Of a stretch of DNA of 64,000 nucleotides, positions 37,101 through 44,973 are shown in pieces. The stretch spans positions 32,946,017 to 33,010,016 of the forward strand of contig JAQNBH010000011.1 of assembly GCA_028752905.1 (NCBI GenBank), read 5' to 3'. Source of the stretch: Cladorhizidae sp. MBARI D1340-BT2. Lineage: Eukaryota > Porifera > Demospongiae > Poecilosclerida > Cladorhizidae. The position numbers and the translations under genes are program-made. Below the pieces are notes generated by a model. It saw nothing but the letters and a program-made list of their open reading frames with translations. It was not told the DNA's origin and ran no database searches. Each line of letters begins with the position of its first letter. Position 1 is the stretch's first letter.

Positions 37101-40100
37101 AACATAAGTCTCTTATCTTCTTCAACTTCGTCAACTTCGTCAACTTAGAAGCACTTTCTCCATGTACATGGAGATGTTTTCCCCTTCTAGCTCTAAACAA
37201 CCATAGCTCCTTGACTGGGCCACTGGTCATTGTGTGAAGTGGTCCTAACACTCTTGAACTGGTCATTGTGTGAAGTGGCCCTAACACTCTTGAACTGGTC
37301 ATAGTGAGAAGTGGTCCTAACACTCTTGAACTGGTCATTGTGTGAAGTGGTCCAACACTCTTGAACTGGTCATTGTGTGAAGTGGTCCAACACTCTTGAA
37401 CTGGTCATTGTGTGAAGTGGTCCTAACAGTCTTGAACTGGTCATTGTGTGAAGTGGTCCAACACTCTTGAACTGGTCATTGTGTGAAGTGGTCCTAACAC
37501 TCTAGAACTGGTCATTGTGTGAAGTTGTCTGAACACTTTTGAACTGGTCATTGTGTGAAGTGGTCCTAACACTCTTGAACTGGTCATTGTGTGAAGTGGT
37601 CCTAACACTCTTGAACTGGTCATTGTGTGAAGTGGTCCTAACACTCTAGAACTGGTCATTGTGTGAAGTTGTCTGAACACTCTTGAACTGGTCATTGTGT
37701 GAAGTGGTCCTAACAGGTCATTGTGTGAAGTGGCCCTAACACTCTTGAACTGGTCATTGTGAGTGGCCCTAACACTCTTGGAACTGGTCATTGTGTGAAG
37801 TGGTCCTAACACTCTTGAACTGGTCAGAGTGAGAAGTTGTCTGAACACTCTTGAACTGGTCATTGTGTGAAGTGGTCCTAACACTCCTGAACTGGTCATT
37901 GTGAGAAGTGGTCCTAGCACTCTTGAACTGGTCATTGTGTGAAGTGGTCCTAGCACTCTTGAACTGGTCATTGTGTGAAGTGGTCCTAACACTCTTGAAC
38001 TGGTCATTGTGTGAAGTGGTCCTAACACTCCTGAACTGGTCATTGTGTGAAGTGGTCCTAGCACTCTTGAACTGGTCATTGTGTGAAGTGGTCCTAACAC
38101 TCTTGAACTGGTCATTGTGTGAAGTGGTCCTAACACTCTTGAACTGGTCATTGTGTGAAGTGGTCCTAACACTCTTGAACTGGTCATTGTGTGAAGTGGT
38201 CCTAACACTCTTGAACTGGTCATTGTGTGAAGTGGTCCTAACACTCTTGAACTGGTCAGTGTGAGAAGTGGCCCTAACACTCTTGAACTGGTCATTGTGA
38301 GAAGTGGTCCTAACACTCTTGAACTGGTCAGTGTGAGAAGTGGCCCTAACACTCTTGAACTGGTCATTGTGAGAAGTGGTCCTAACACTCTTGAACTGTC
38401 ATTGTGTGAAGTGGTCCTAACACTCTTGAACTGGTCAGAGTGAGAAGTTGTCTGAACACTCTTGAACTGGTCATTGTGTGAAGTGGTCCTAACACTCCTG
38501 AACTGGTCATTGTGAGAAGTGGTCCTAGCACTCTTGAACTGGTCATTGTGTGAAGTGGTCCTAGCACTCTTGAACTGGTCATTGTGTGAAGTGGTCCTAA
38601 CACTCTTGAACTGGTCATTGTGTGAAGTGGTCCTAACACTCCTGAACTGGTCATTGTGTGAAGTGGTCCTAGCACTCTTGAACTGGTCATTGTGTGAAGT
38701 GGTCCTAACACTCTTGAACTGGTCATTGTGTGAAGTGGTCCTAACACTCTTGAACTGGTCATTGTGTGAAGTGGTCCTAACACTCTTGAACTGGTCATTG
38801 TGTGAAGTGGTCCTAACACTCTTGAACTGGTCATTGTGTGAAGTGGTCCTAACACTCTTGAACTGGTCAGTGTGAGAAGTGGCCCTAACACTCTTGAACT
38901 GGTCATTGTGAGAAGTGGTCCTAACACTCTTGAACTGGTCAGTGTGAGAAGTGGCCCTAACACTCTTGAACTGGTCATTGTGAGAAGTGGTCCTAACACT
39001 CTTGAACTGTCATTGTGTGAAGTGGTCCTAACACTCTTGAACTGGTCATTGTGTGAAGTGGCCCTAACACTCTTGAACTGGTCATTGTGAGTGGCCCTAA
39101 CACTCTTGGAACTGGTCATTGTGTGAAGTGGTCCTAACACTCTTGAACTGGTCATTGTGTGAAGTGGTCCTAACAGTCTTGAACTGGTCATAGTGTGAAG
39201 TGGTCCAACACTCTTGAACTGGTCATTGTGTGAAGTGGTCCTAACACTCTTGAACTGGTCATTGTGAGAAGTGGCCCTAACACTCTTGAACTGGTCATTG
39301 TGAGAAGTGGTCCTAACACTCTTGAACTGGTCAGAGTGAGAAGTTGTCTGAACACTCTTGAACTGGTCATTGTGTGAAGTGGTCCTAACACTCTTGAACT
39401 GGTCATTGTGTGAAGTGGTCCTAACACTCTTGAACTGGTCATTGTGTGAAGTGGTCCTAACACTCTAGAACTGGTCATTGTGTGAAGTTGTCTGAACACT
39501 TTTGAACTGGTCATTGTGTGAAGTGGTCCTAACACTCTTGAACTGGTCATTGTGAGAAGTGGCCCTAACACTCTTGAACTGGTCATAGTGAGAAGTGGTC
39601 CTAACACTCTTGAACTGGTCATTGTGAGAAGTGGTCCTAACACTCTTGAACTGGTCATTGTGTGAAGTGGTCCTAACACTCTTGAACTGGTCATTGTGTG
39701 AAGTGGTCCTAACACTCTTGAACTGGTCATTGTGTGAAGTGGCCCTAACACTCTTGAACTGGTCATTGTGTGAAGTGGTCCTAACACTCTTGAACTGGTC
39801 ATTGTGTGAAGTGGTCCAACACTCTTGAACTGGTCATTGTGTGAAGTGGTCCTAACACTCTAGAACTGGTCATTGTGTGAAGTTGTCTGAACACTTTTGA
39901 ACTGGTCATTGTGTGAAGTGGTCCTAACACTCCTGAACTGGTCATTGTGTGAAGTTGTCTGAACACTCTTGAACTGGTCATTGTGTGAAGTGGTCCTAAC
40001 ACTCTTGAACTGGTCATTGTGTGAAGTGTTCCTAACACTCTTGAACTGGTCATTGTGTGAAGTGGCCCTAACACTCTTGAACTGGTCATTGTGAGTGGCC

Positions 40101-42391
40101 CTAACACTCTTGGAACTGGTCATTGTGTGAAGTGGTCCTAACACTCTTGAACTGGTCAGTGTGAGAAGTGGCCCTAACACTCTTGAACTGGTCATTGTGT
40201 GAAGTGGTCCTAACACTCTTGAACTGGTCATTGTGTGAAGTGGTCCTAACACTCTTGAACTGGTCATTGTGAGTGGCCCTAACACTCTTGGAACTGGTCA
40301 TTGTGTGAAGTGGTCCTAACACTCTTGAACTGGTCAGTGTGAGAAGTGGCCCTAACACTCTTGAACTGGTCATTGTGTGAAGTGGTCCTAACACTCTTGA
40401 ACTGGTCAGTGTGAGAAGTGGCCCTAACACTCTTGAACTGGTCATTGTGTGAAGTGGTCCTAACACTCTTGAACTGGTCATTGTGTGAAGTGGTCCTAAC
40501 ACTCTTGAACTGGTCATTGTGAGAAGTGGTCCTAACACTCTTGAACTGGTCATTGTGAGAAGTGGTCCTAACACTCTTGAACTGGTCATTGTGTGAAGTG
40601 GACCTAACACTCTTGAACTGGTCATAGCAATACAAAAATGGTAGTATTGTGTACACATGAAGTTCAGTCTGAGCATGCTCAATAAGGAACATGTAATGCA
40701 TAGCAATCAATGTGTCAATAGTACCACATAATAACAAATATACCACACGCACACATGAGTGGATTTTTTGTTGGATATGTATAATTAGTTATCAGGCAGA
40801 TCAGGCAGGGTTGGGTGGGATACGGATCATCTCTAGTCGACAAGCTTGTACAAGGCGAGGCTTTACCATGCCATGCCTAATGACAAATTTATAATACTAT
40901 CAAGTAAAACAAACGCATATCAATCACATACATGTACCTTCAATTATGCCAGGCCGGGCCAAAGTGGCCTGACAAAGTCACGCCAATGTTTACATGACAA
41001 CCAGTCGACTCGTGCACCTTACTGCCAGACACGGATCTGGGGGTAGGATACGGAATATATCTACCCACTTATTAGCCGTCCGTCCAATGATTAAGAGTTT
41101 GAAGTGGATGTGGAGACTGGTGTTTGTAAGAAGATGTTGTGCATTAAGCTTATTTCTTTTTACAGTGTGTGTATAATAATTCTCTCGCAATGTCAGTCTG
41201 ATGTCCACTGGTATCTCTGCATGACATTTATATCTACATCTACATGCTTGCATATATACATACATAGTACATATCAATGTGATGTTGGTCCAGTGTGCTG
41301 TTGTTAACCTACTTCAACGCAGCCTCCACCCAGTGTGATGTTGGTTCAGTGTGTCTTCATAGAGCTATTGTCAACCCAGCCTCCACCCAGTGTCATGTTG
41401 ATCCAGTGTGTGTCCTCATAGAGCTATTGTTAACCTACTTCAACCTGCCTCCACTCAGTGTCATGTTGATCCAGTGTGTGTCCTCATAGAGCTATTGTTA
41501 ACTTACTTCAACCTGCCTCCACCCAGTGTCATGTTGGTCCAGTGTGTGTCCTCATAGAGCTATTGTTAACCTACTTCAACCGGCCTCCACTCAGTGTCAT
41601 TTTGATCCAGTGTGTGTCCTCATAGAGCTATTGTTAATTTACTTCAACCTGCCTCCACCCTGTGTCATGTTGGTCCAGTGTGTGTCCCCATAGAGCTGTT
41701 GTCAACCTACTTCAACCTATCTCAAATTGGTGTCATCCAGTGTGCTCCCCTCCCATGGAAGTATTGTCAACTGTCCTGCCATTCTTAATCCCCAGGTCCA
41801 TCTCTATAGACGCTAAAGTAAAATAATTCCTGCACCATGCAAGAGTTGAAATCACATTATGAACCCATGCACTTTATGAACTTGCGGCCATAACCTTTCT
41901 CTTTCGTTTGTTCTCACTGTAGAGATAGATTTCGTACGACTGTCAATGTCCTCGGAGACACATTTGGTGTAGGCATCGTGCAGCATTACTCAAAAAAGCA
42001 ACTTGGACCTCTTTCCTCTAAATTGAACGATGACAACAGACCTCTTTCCTCTAAATTGAACGATGACAATAGGAGACCTCTTCGCTCGAAATTGAACAAT
42101 GACAACCAATCCATTGCCACCTCCTCCACCTTCACCACCACGCCAGCCACCCTCCGAAGTACGGCATCCCCTCAACATAATGAACATCATCAACCCCTAG
42201 GGAGCACTGAAAAACCACTATTTCAGTACGGGTCTTCCTCCACCTCACCTCCATTTCACGTCGACCTTTCTTCAGGCACACCGCAGTGGTCCCTCGCACT
42301 GTCGGAGCCAGAAATCGCACATGCCAGTGGTAGAGTAGCGGGAGTTGATGTCGTAAATTTTACAGGCAACAAGGACGAGACTAAATTGTGA
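22839..42391 (+). CDS. SLC1A: SLC1-family excitatory amino acid transporter (7 exons, 695 aa)
   Basis: A sodium-coupled plasma-membrane transporter for glutamate/aspartate. Exons: 22839-23455, 23674-23716, 24565-24959, 25230-25463, 27817-28011, 31315-31449, 41923-42391. They total 2088 nt with all GT-AG introns in phase. Features in order: cytoplasmic N-terminus; TM1-3 (about 70-88, 112-134, 150-173); a large extracellular 4B-4C loop with sequons N185, N241, N266 and N289; hairpin-1 motif SSSSVTLP (428-435); NMDGT (463-467) in TM7; hairpin-2 GVPQAGL (507-513); TM8 with [12 protein letters not shown] (541-552). R544 corresponds to the TM8 arginine (R447 in mammalian EAAC1) that pairs with the substrate side-chain carboxylate, so acidic rather than neutral substrates are expected. 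The C-terminal tail has three LNDDN-type repeats and ends DETKL, a class I PDZ-ligand pattern. The ATG at 22839 begins the longest frame before TM1. Confidence 0.95.
23674..23716 (+). CDS. SLC1A: SLC1 exon 2 (43 nt)
   Basis: Acceptor TTATTTAG ends at 23673; donor GTATGT at 23717. It encodes [14 protein letters not shown], the SLC1 segment usually reading N(M/L)(F/L)P.NLV.A.F.Q. Phases 2 to 0. Confidence 0.92.
23717..24564. other. SLC1 intron 2
   Basis: No gene. It contains an 8-bp inverted repeat ATGCTCTA...TAGAGCAT with a 7-nt loop near 24253-24275, and otherwise nothing assignable. Confidence 0.5.
24565..24959 (+). CDS. SLC1A: SLC1 exon 3: extracellular 4B-4C loop, TM4c and TM5
   Basis: Acceptor TTTGCAG ends at 24564; donor GTAAGT at 24960. 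It encodes a long extracellular loop with sequons at N241, N266 and N289 and two Cys (273, 287), then [20 protein letters not shown] and the start of TM5. Phases 0 to 2. Confidence 0.93.
24996..25135. repeat. (TAA)n trinucleotide microsatellite
   Basis: About 130 bp of nearly uninterrupted AAT/TAA repeats in SLC1 intron 3, ending about 95 bp before exon 4. Poly-Ile and poly-Asn frames across it are artefacts. Confidence 0.97.
25230..25463 (+). CDS. SLC1A: SLC1 exon 4: TM5-TM6 and start of hairpin 1
   Basis: Acceptor CGCCTTAG ends at 25229; donor GTAAGG at 25464. It encodes [14 protein letters not shown], then the TM6 segment [14 protein letters not shown], and ends in GTSS plus a split Ser codon that begins the serine-rich hairpin-1 motif. 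Phases 2 to 2. Confidence 0.93.
25893..26505. repeat. Minisatellite, ~38-bp unit, ~16 copies
   Basis: Units contain CCCTGGCTGTGTGCCCAGTT and then CCATGTAGTGCTTGAGAA, diverging toward the right end. It lies in SLC1 intron 4. Minus-strand open frames of up to 221 codons here are repeat artefacts. Confidence 0.95.
26506..27816. other. Remainder of SLC1 intron 4
   Basis: No exon, mobile element or array recognised. There is a short GT-rich tract at about 27486-27515. Open frames here lack family features. Confidence 0.4.
27817..28011 (+). CDS. SLC1A: SLC1 exon 5: hairpin 1 and TM7 with NMDGT
   Basis: Acceptor CTTCCATAG ends at 27816; donor GTGAGA at 28012. It completes [10 protein letters not shown] and encodes [18 protein letters not shown] and AAVFIAQ, the sodium- and substrate-binding core of SLC1. 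Phases 2 to 2. Confidence 0.95.
28525..31037. repeat. Minisatellite, 27-bp unit, ~93 copies, with ~841-bp higher-order repeat
   Basis: The unit contains GGGCCTGGAGGAGGGGCACA and then GTAGAGT; a recurrent variant has GAGAGG for GAGGGG. Rare variant units (GGACTGTAGAG, GGACAGTAGAG, AGAGTCAGTGGG) recur as a block at 29140-29290 and again about 841 bp later, showing duplication of large segments. Because 27 is a multiple of 3 and the unit lacks stops in several frames, both strands are open for up to 730 codons. It lies wholly in SLC1 intron 5. Confidence 0.97.
31315..31449 (+). CDS. SLC1A: SLC1 exon 6: hairpin 2 and start of TM8
   Basis: Acceptor GCCATAG ends at 31314; donor GTAAGC at 31450. 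It encodes [19 protein letters not shown] and then [11 protein letters not shown] plus a split Leu codon. GVPQAGL is the hairpin-2 tip that gates the substrate site. Phases 2 to 2. Confidence 0.94.
31450..32265. other. Start of SLC1 intron 6
   Basis: No gene. At about 31960-32125 there is an AT-rich tract of (TA)n and TACATGTATATA units with strong self-complementarity; the rest is unassigned. Confidence 0.45.
32266..33337. repeat. Minisatellite, ~28-bp unit, ~38 copies, splice-site-like core
   Basis: Each unit carries GCTACTTACAGGTAGGTTAG followed by CCACCCTA. The centre reads CTTACAG/GTAGGT, that is, a 3' splice-site consensus abutting a 5' splice-site consensus. Several units lack a C in CCACCCTA or part of the core. 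It lies in SLC1 intron 6. Confidence 0.96.
33338..34190. other. SLC1 intron 6, unassigned
   Basis: AT-rich with no coding signal. A short direct repeat, ACAGGACCCTTGTACAGGACC, lies near 33646-33668. Confidence 0.4.
34191..34311. repeat. Direct repeat, left copy, possible LTR remnant
   Basis: It shares TTCAGTCTGAGCATGCTCAA, AATAAGGAAC and TATACCACAC with 40642-40748 over roughly 105-120 bp. The pair brackets the minus-strand Ty3/gypsy relic. Read on the minus strand it begins TGTGGTATATTTG. An LTR role is inference, as the copies are short and diverged. Confidence 0.5.
34851..34887. repeat. Hairpin-forming inverted repeat
   Basis: GCCTTCACCAGGAA and TTCCTGATGAAGGC are complementary over 14 bp with one mismatch and a 9-nt loop (TAATAATTG). 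Upstream bases (AACCTCAATAATCAACTTGA, about 34795-34815) recur near 45167-45190, so this may be part of a dispersed fold-back repeat. Confidence 0.6.
34909..35492 (-). pseudogene. Integrase fragment (Ty3/gypsy relic, minus strand)
   Basis: The first frame (35492-35130) has [15 protein letters not shown] and CRSCQSVRS, an H2C2 zinc domain, then [19 protein letters not shown] and SKWPEI, the core around its first catalytic Asp. A second frame (35193-34909) has [19 protein letters not shown], the usual YHP.SNG.AER.VQ.FK segment with the catalytic Glu region. The shift between frames shows it is broken. Confidence 0.88.
35836..36027 (-). pseudogene. RNase H fragment of gypsy reverse transcriptase
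   Basis: It contains [29 protein letters not shown] and DHKPLTT, the conserved end of the RT-linked RNase H domain in Ty3/gypsy elements. The polymerase part upstream is lost. Confidence 0.85.
36340..36735. repeat. Minisatellite, ~43-bp unit, ~9 copies, inside gypsy gag
   Basis: Units contain ACCTGTGACACCCACAGCCA and then ACTAGAGCCCTCAGACTTGCC. The array separates the zinc-knuckle trace from the gag fragment of the minus-strand relic, so it grew within retrotransposon sequence. Confidence 0.93.
36822..37100 (-). pseudogene. Gag fragment (Ty3/gypsy relic, minus strand)
   Basis: It contains [39 protein letters not shown] and [10 protein letters not shown], matching the capsid-like segment of gypsy gag that precedes the zinc knuckle. 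The frame opens with sequence unrelated to gag. Confidence 0.8.
37222..40625. repeat. Minisatellite, 36-bp unit, ~94 copies, with ~611-bp higher-order repeat
   Basis: The unit contains GGTCATTGTGTGAAGTGGTC and then CTAACACTCTTGAACT. A block with variants GTCAGAGTGAGAAG, CTCCTGAACT and CCTAGCACTC at 37823-38400 recurs 611 bp later with the same order of variants. Since 36 is a multiple of 3, both strands show long open frames (up to 315 codons); these are artefacts. Every unit has a TCCTAAC-like branch-point motif. It lies in SLC1 intron 6. Confidence 0.97.
40642..40748. repeat. Direct repeat, right copy, possible LTR remnant
   Basis: Partner of 34191-34311; shares the GAAGTTCAGTCTGAGCATGC core and the ATATACCACAC end. 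It lies immediately right of the 36-bp minisatellite. Confidence 0.5.
40749..41285. other. SLC1 intron 6, unassigned
   Basis: No domain-bearing frame, array or element recognised. Confidence 0.4.
41290..41740. repeat. Tandem repeat, ~68-bp unit, ~6 copies
   Basis: Units share CCACTCAGTGTCATGTTGAT, CCAGTGTGTGTCCTCATAGA and GCTATTGTTAACCTACTTCA. It lies about 180 bp upstream of the last SLC1 acceptor. Confidence 0.92.
41923..42391 (+). CDS. SLC1A: SLC1 exon 7: TM8 end and long C-terminal tail
   Basis: Acceptor TCACTGTAG ends at 41922; stop TGA at 42389-42391. It opens [12 protein letters not shown] with R544, then [11 protein letters not shown] as in vertebrate EAATs. The tail of about 140 residues has three copies of a PL(S/R)SKLN(D/N)DN unit (42007-42106 at DNA level), Ser/Thr/Pro/His-rich sequence and the terminus NKDETKL. 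Confidence 0.93.
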
Positions 42392-43027
42392 ACAGCAAAG
42401 CCATATGAGTTGGCACTTTTTAAATTGTTTTAGTTGATAAATGATCATTCGCAAATGAAGTATCTTTTTTGTACTTTTTCATGATTGTTTGTTTATGCAT
42501 GTATGTGCTTATTCTGCGTGTCTGTGAAGTGATACATTTTCACAAGCTCCTATCCGTAACAAATTGTGTAATGAATGATTTTGTGTTTATATATATATAT
42601 ATACATGTATATATATATAGATGGAACTTAATTTGGAATTTACTGTTGTTCACGAAATGTTTATGTATATATAGCTAATGCATGTATGTCTCAACCTGAG
42701 TTGGAGTTTCATTCTCAAGCAACGGCTGATCGGAGTGCTAGTGAGACTCGGTTCCTCCCAATCATCTAGTGGGTAGCTGCACCATACATAATACTTGGTA
42801 ACCTCGATGGGTTGTCAATTCTCACTACTACATGGCCAAATTTCTCTAAGTCCAGTAGCTTGACTATGATTGAGTACATCCAGTTGACTGAAGCTAGTGC
42901 GCTCGTGGGAAGCTTGAAGCGATAGGAACTATATATATAAAAACTCACTGGTATTGGAAGAGCATGGGAATAAAGAGGAACATGATTTGAGATTTAGCTA
43001 TAATTATAGGTAACAATAATTATTTAG
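42392..43027. other. SLC1 3' flank
   Basis: The presumed 3' UTR and intergenic DNA. A (TA)n-rich stretch lies at 42588-42620. AATAAA at 42969-42974 is a possible polyadenylation signal about 580 bp after the stop, but no downstream GT-rich element stands out. Confidence 0.35.
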
Positions 43028-43135
43028 ACTACATCACGTCATCTGTGGCTAATCTGATTGGTTAATAACTGTAGGTTACGTAACCTACACTTTTAACCGG
43101 ATGTAGTTTAGCGCGTGCGCAATGTAGTATAAGTA
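43028..43135. repeat. Palindromic module, copy 1 (uninterrupted)
   Basis: It begins ACTACATCACGTCATCTGTG, passes through GATTGGTTAATAACTG and the palindrome TAGGTTACGTAACCTA, and ends CACTTTTAACCGGATGTAG with GCGCGTGCGC. The same module, interrupted twice, is at 43613-43656, 43873-43912 and 44826-44868. Confidence 0.85.
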
Positions 43136-43487
43136 TACTCCACTCGCGCCAGTGTAACCTACTCGTTTGCGCTTTAGCTATTAATGTTCACTGTTCATGA
43201 AGCTTTAATGTCATGATAATATTCACTTGATATAATTTATATAGATGTTCTGTGCTGCAGTGTAACCTACTCGTTTGCGCGTAACACTGTAAAATATCTG
43301 GGCTCATAAATCCCTAAAGTTGAAGGAGTTTTTGATTATCAGTTGAAGGAAGTTGTTCCAACTCAGCTGCGTGTTTATCTAGCGTGTTTATCTAGCAGTA
43401 CTTTGTCAATAGCTGGGGCGCCTTGAGTAAAAAATTCTTCCATTTCTAGTTGCCATGTAGTTTCGCGCATGCGCAATGTAGTATAGC

Positions 43488-43589
43488 AAAGAGTCGGTTA
43501 TGCGCCAGTGTAACCTACTCGTATGCTGTTACATTCCTCGGCTTCGCCTCGGGGTAACCGCAAACTCGGAGGCGCATAACCGACTCTTT
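43488..43589. repeat. Hairpin with perfect 19-bp arms
   Basis: AAAGAGTCGGTTATGCGCC (43488-43506) and GGCGCATAACCGACTCTTT (43571-43589) are exact reverse complements around a 64-nt loop. The loop contains CTCGGCTTCGCCTCGGGG. Related sequence follows the second module copy at about 44875-44973. Confidence 0.93.
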
Positions 43590-43656
43590 TGTATAGGCTA
43601 TCCTATACTTATACTACATCACCTCATCTGTGGCTAATCTGATTGGTTAATAACTG

Positions 43657-43872
43657 TTTTATTTTATTTTATTTTTTAGTTTTTTTTAGCAGAACATTGA
43701 ACATGCAGACAATACAATGCAGTATAGAGTACAACGTCCTTTTAAGTAAGTAAGAACAATAAATAATTAATCTAAAGAGTTCCATCAACCTCGGCCCCAA
43801 CTGGAGGGTTGCGGCTAAGCCAGAGCGTAGCATTTCCTCTCCAGAGGCTGACCGACAACCGTTGGAAAATAT
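43657..43872 (-). mobile_element. 5'-truncated non-LTR retrotransposon 3' end (short)
   Basis: The minus-strand poly(A) appears as a T-rich tract at 43657-43690. At the other end the minus strand encodes LFQRLS.SLWRGNATLW and then EVDG, the last ~31 residues of an ORF related to the one at 44013-44825. TAACTG flanks both sides (43651-43656 and 43873-43878), consistent with a target duplication. Confidence 0.72.
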
Positions 43873-43912
43873 TAACTGTAGGGTACATAGGCGCGTAACC
43901 TACACTTTTAAC

Positions 43913-44825
43913 TTTTTTTCTTTCTTTTTTTTCTTCTTTTTTCAATCAATACAAAAGTGGATGAGACAAAAGTGTACAGACAAAAGTGTACAAACATATA
44001 ACCAGTTAAAAGTTAAATCACGCCATCTACCTCCGGAGATCGAATTGGGAGGCGGCGGATCCACAGTGTAGCATTGCCCTTCCACAAGTTAATCGATAGC
44101 CTTTGGAACAGATGGCGAGTAGCTTCTGAGGGAGGAATGCCCAAACGATGTCCTTGAAGGCGTCCTACCTCCCGAATAACCTTGGCTGCATCCTCGCTCC
44201 ACCCCCCCAGAGTCTCTACGACCATAGGAATGAAGGTGACACCTACAGCCCTGCATGCCTCAGAATGAGCTACCATTTTCCTTTCGATTCCCACGGAGAG
44301 GGCATGTCCCTGAGTGACAGCAGCCTCCTTCAATGTCCTGCCCTGAAGAGTAGATATAACATGTACATCTAAAGCAGCTGGTTGACCTCTCTTCCAAGTG
44401 GGCAAGAAGACATCGGCAGGACGACTGTTGGTTCCGGGAATGAGAGAGGGCAACTCCTTCCTTGGTGCAAGAGCAGCGGATTGAGCTGCAGAAAATAGAG
44501 CATCTCGGATGGAGTCGTGCCTGTGGATACGATCCCCGTTACCACCACAGCCTACTTGGTGGTCCCCAAAGGAGTCACAAATAACCTGGCAGATGGGGCA
44601 TCTAGCACCCTCCTCAACCATCGGGAGACCCAACCAATACTGCAAGCACAATCTGAACTCCCAGTCTTGTAGGTGGAGACCAAGAGCGTGAGAGGGGGTG
44701 ACGTTCAGCCAATCGCCGGCATGGGGGATGGCGGATGAAAGAGCTAGAGCTTTGAAGCGTATGTCGGTAACCTCTGCTACAAGCTTCGAGTAGGAAGCCA
44801 CATCTATGGAGTGAGAGAGGTGTTT
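43913..44825 (-). mobile_element. 5'-truncated non-LTR retrotransposon with restriction-like endonuclease domain
   Basis: It is flanked by a perfect 10-bp target duplication CACTTTTAAC (43903-43912 and 44826-44835). On the + strand it starts with a poly-T/pyrimidine tract, that is, a minus-strand poly(A) tail, followed by a short 3' UTR and the C-terminal part of the ORF. The other end is cut abruptly, as expected of incomplete reverse transcription. Confidence 0.85.
44013..44825 (-). pseudogene. C-terminal part of non-LTR retrotransposon ORF, restriction-like endonuclease (REL) domain
   Basis: About 270 residues, uninterrupted, but lacking the reverse transcriptase because the insertion is 5' truncated. 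A CCHC-type zinc motif is formed by CPIC (77-80), H90 and C94. It is followed by RIHRHDSIRDAL, RPADVFLP (136-143) and AALDVHV (151-157), which fit the KPD..D-type catalytic pattern of REL endonucleases in R2/R4/NeSL-like elements. It makes no protein of its own unless a host promoter reads it. The clade is not assignable without the RT. Confidence 0.7.
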
Positions 44826-44973
44826 CACTTTTAACCGGATGTAGTTTAGCGCGTGCGCAATGTAGTATAAGCTCGTTTGCTGTTACATTCTCGGCTTCGC
44901 CTCGGGGTAACCGCAAACTCGGAGGTTACATAGGCGCATAACCAACTCTTTTGTATAGGCTATCCTATACTTA

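Larger units (their letters stand above)
34900..37110 (-). mobile_element. Decayed minus-strand Ty3/gypsy retrotransposon relic
   Basis: Reading the minus strand from right to left: gag (37100-36822), a zinc-knuckle trace (about 36345-36300, CHKCGKQG), RNase H (36027-35836), and an integrase with H2C2 domain and core (35492-34909). This is the standard gypsy order, unlike the relic at 5290-11345. Most of RT is missing. A 43-bp minisatellite has expanded inside the gag end. It is antisense to SLC1, within its intron 6. Confidence 0.8.
43613..44973. repeat. Palindromic module, copy 2, split by two retrotransposon 3' ends
   Basis: Removing 43657-43872 and 43913-44825 leaves a sequence collinear with 43028-43135, starting ACTACATCACCTCATCTGTG and ending GCGCGTGCGCAATGTAGTAT. 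A hairpin-rich tail follows with GTATAGGCTATCCTATACTT (also at 43591-43610). Copy 1 therefore serves as an empty-site reference. Confidence 0.82.

Noticed and set aside
37006..40752. Open frames of up to 315 codons with 12-residue repeats
   Set aside because: A 36-bp minisatellite translated in frame; no start context or domain, and both strands open. The gag fragment at its edge is treated separately.
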